DNA of 13,215 nucleotides. Source: Candidatus Wallbacteria bacterium (GTDB taxonomy: Bacteria; Muiribacteriota; JAQTZZ01). The notes beneath the pieces are model-generated. The model had not been told where the DNA came from. It worked only from the letters and a program-made list of their open reading frames with translations, and ran no database searches. The DNA is taken from positions 1-13,215 of the forward strand of contig JAQTRI010000056.1 in assembly GCA_028711905.1 (NCBI GenBank), read 5' to 3'. The stretch's first letter is position 1, and each line of letters starts with the position of its first letter. Shown piece after piece: positions 12,841 through 13,215 of the stretch. The position numbers and the translations under genes were made by a program.

Positions 12841-13215
12841 TCAACATTCCTCGGCTGGTGATGGAATTTCCTGCCCGGTTCGGCAGGTATAACGGTCTCC
12901 GACCTGACGGTAAAGAAAGATGTTACTGCAGGTCTTACCCATATGATTCCCGAACTCTTCCAAATAATGCGTCTCATTGAATGTGTGCATCGGGACAAAA
13001 ACCCCTGGTTTCACCGTACGGATGAATTCAGGAGCTCCTGACCATCCGGCAATGCGGCGATCAGCATTGGAAAAAGCGATATCAATTTCTTCCTCTGCCA
13101 GACGATTGATCAGATGATCATAATAATCTAAGTATAAAGTGGTTTCTTCTGCGGACAGATCATCCCAGACCCAACGGGCTAAGTCGCCGCCGAAGTACAC
13201 CTTCCATCCATCGAG
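12841..13215 (-). CDS. MBL-fold metallo-hydrolase, C-terminal part (runs out of window)
   Basis: A minus-strand gene whose 5' end lies beyond 13215; the frame is open to the last base (LDGWKVYFGGDLARW across 13171-13215). The stop is TGA, seen as TCA at 12841-12843. The part seen is the end of a metallo-beta-lactamase fold: the strand YFGGD supplies a metal-binding Asp, then VDIAFS-like EEIDIAFSNADRRI, EFIRTVKPGVFVPMHTFNET with the metal-ligand His in PMH, and a short tail. This resembles UlaG/YcbX-neighbour type MBL hydrolases with unknown substrates. It converges on the WG-repeat gene with 51 bases between the stops and no clear terminator. The HxHxDH motif is outside the window. Confidence 0.82.
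   Translation of the reverse strand, partial: LDGWKVYFGGDLARWVWDDLSAEETTLYLDYYDHLINRLAEEEIDIAFSNADRRIAGWSGAPEFIRTVKPGVFVPMHTFNETHYLEEFGNHMGKTCSNIFLYRQVGDRYTCRTGQEIPSPAEEC

Overview
The window looks like a chromosomal stretch of an uncultured Gram-negative bacterium. A GT9/heptosyltransferase-like enzyme implies LPS or a related surface glycan, and a type IV pilus or type II secretion gene set implies an envelope with exported filaments. C25 (gingipain-like) peptidase, WG-repeat and 'two-CW' genes are common in poorly cultured phyla. I cannot name the lineage from sequence alone. There are no rRNA or tRNA genes, no CRISPR array and no transposase.

Layout. 1-2140: two overlapping genes for a heterodimeric ABC exporter, the first entering from outside the window. 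2141-2468: a gene-free stretch of palindromes and 7-bp tandem repeats. 2469-3371: a GT9 glycosyltransferase with similar repeats on both sides. 3587-7234: a pilus/secretion block, made of an assembly ATPase (PilB/GspE family) interrupted by an in-frame amber codon, a PilC/GspF inner-membrane protein and a prepilin, closed by a strong terminator at 7260-7283. 7332-8480: a small accessory island with a minimal nucleotidyltransferase lacking a complete HEPN partner and a Phd/YefM-PIN (VapC) toxin-antitoxin pair. 8488-8679 (minus): a small eight-cysteine two-CW protein. 8694-8955: a second cluster of hairpins and heptad repeats running up to the start of pyroglutamyl peptidase (8956-9615). 9627-11730: a secreted C25 cysteine peptidase with a near-consensus promoter and its own terminator. 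11770-12789: an exported WG-repeat protein. 12841-13215 (minus): the C-terminal part of an MBL-fold hydrolase running out of the window.

How the parts relate. The ATPase, PilC/GspF and prepilin form a minimal filament-assembly set, so the amber codon in the ATPase matters most for function. The strongest non-coding signal is a composite repeat: a perfect palindrome of the form GTAGAGACGCG..., a conserved 28-nt block and an array of 7-bp units GGTRATN. It occurs as two direct copies around the glycosyltransferase gene, with a related rearranged copy before the peptidase gene at 8956. I see no convincing new multi-gene defence or mobile system. The repeat family and the amber-interrupted ATPase are the items most worth follow-up.
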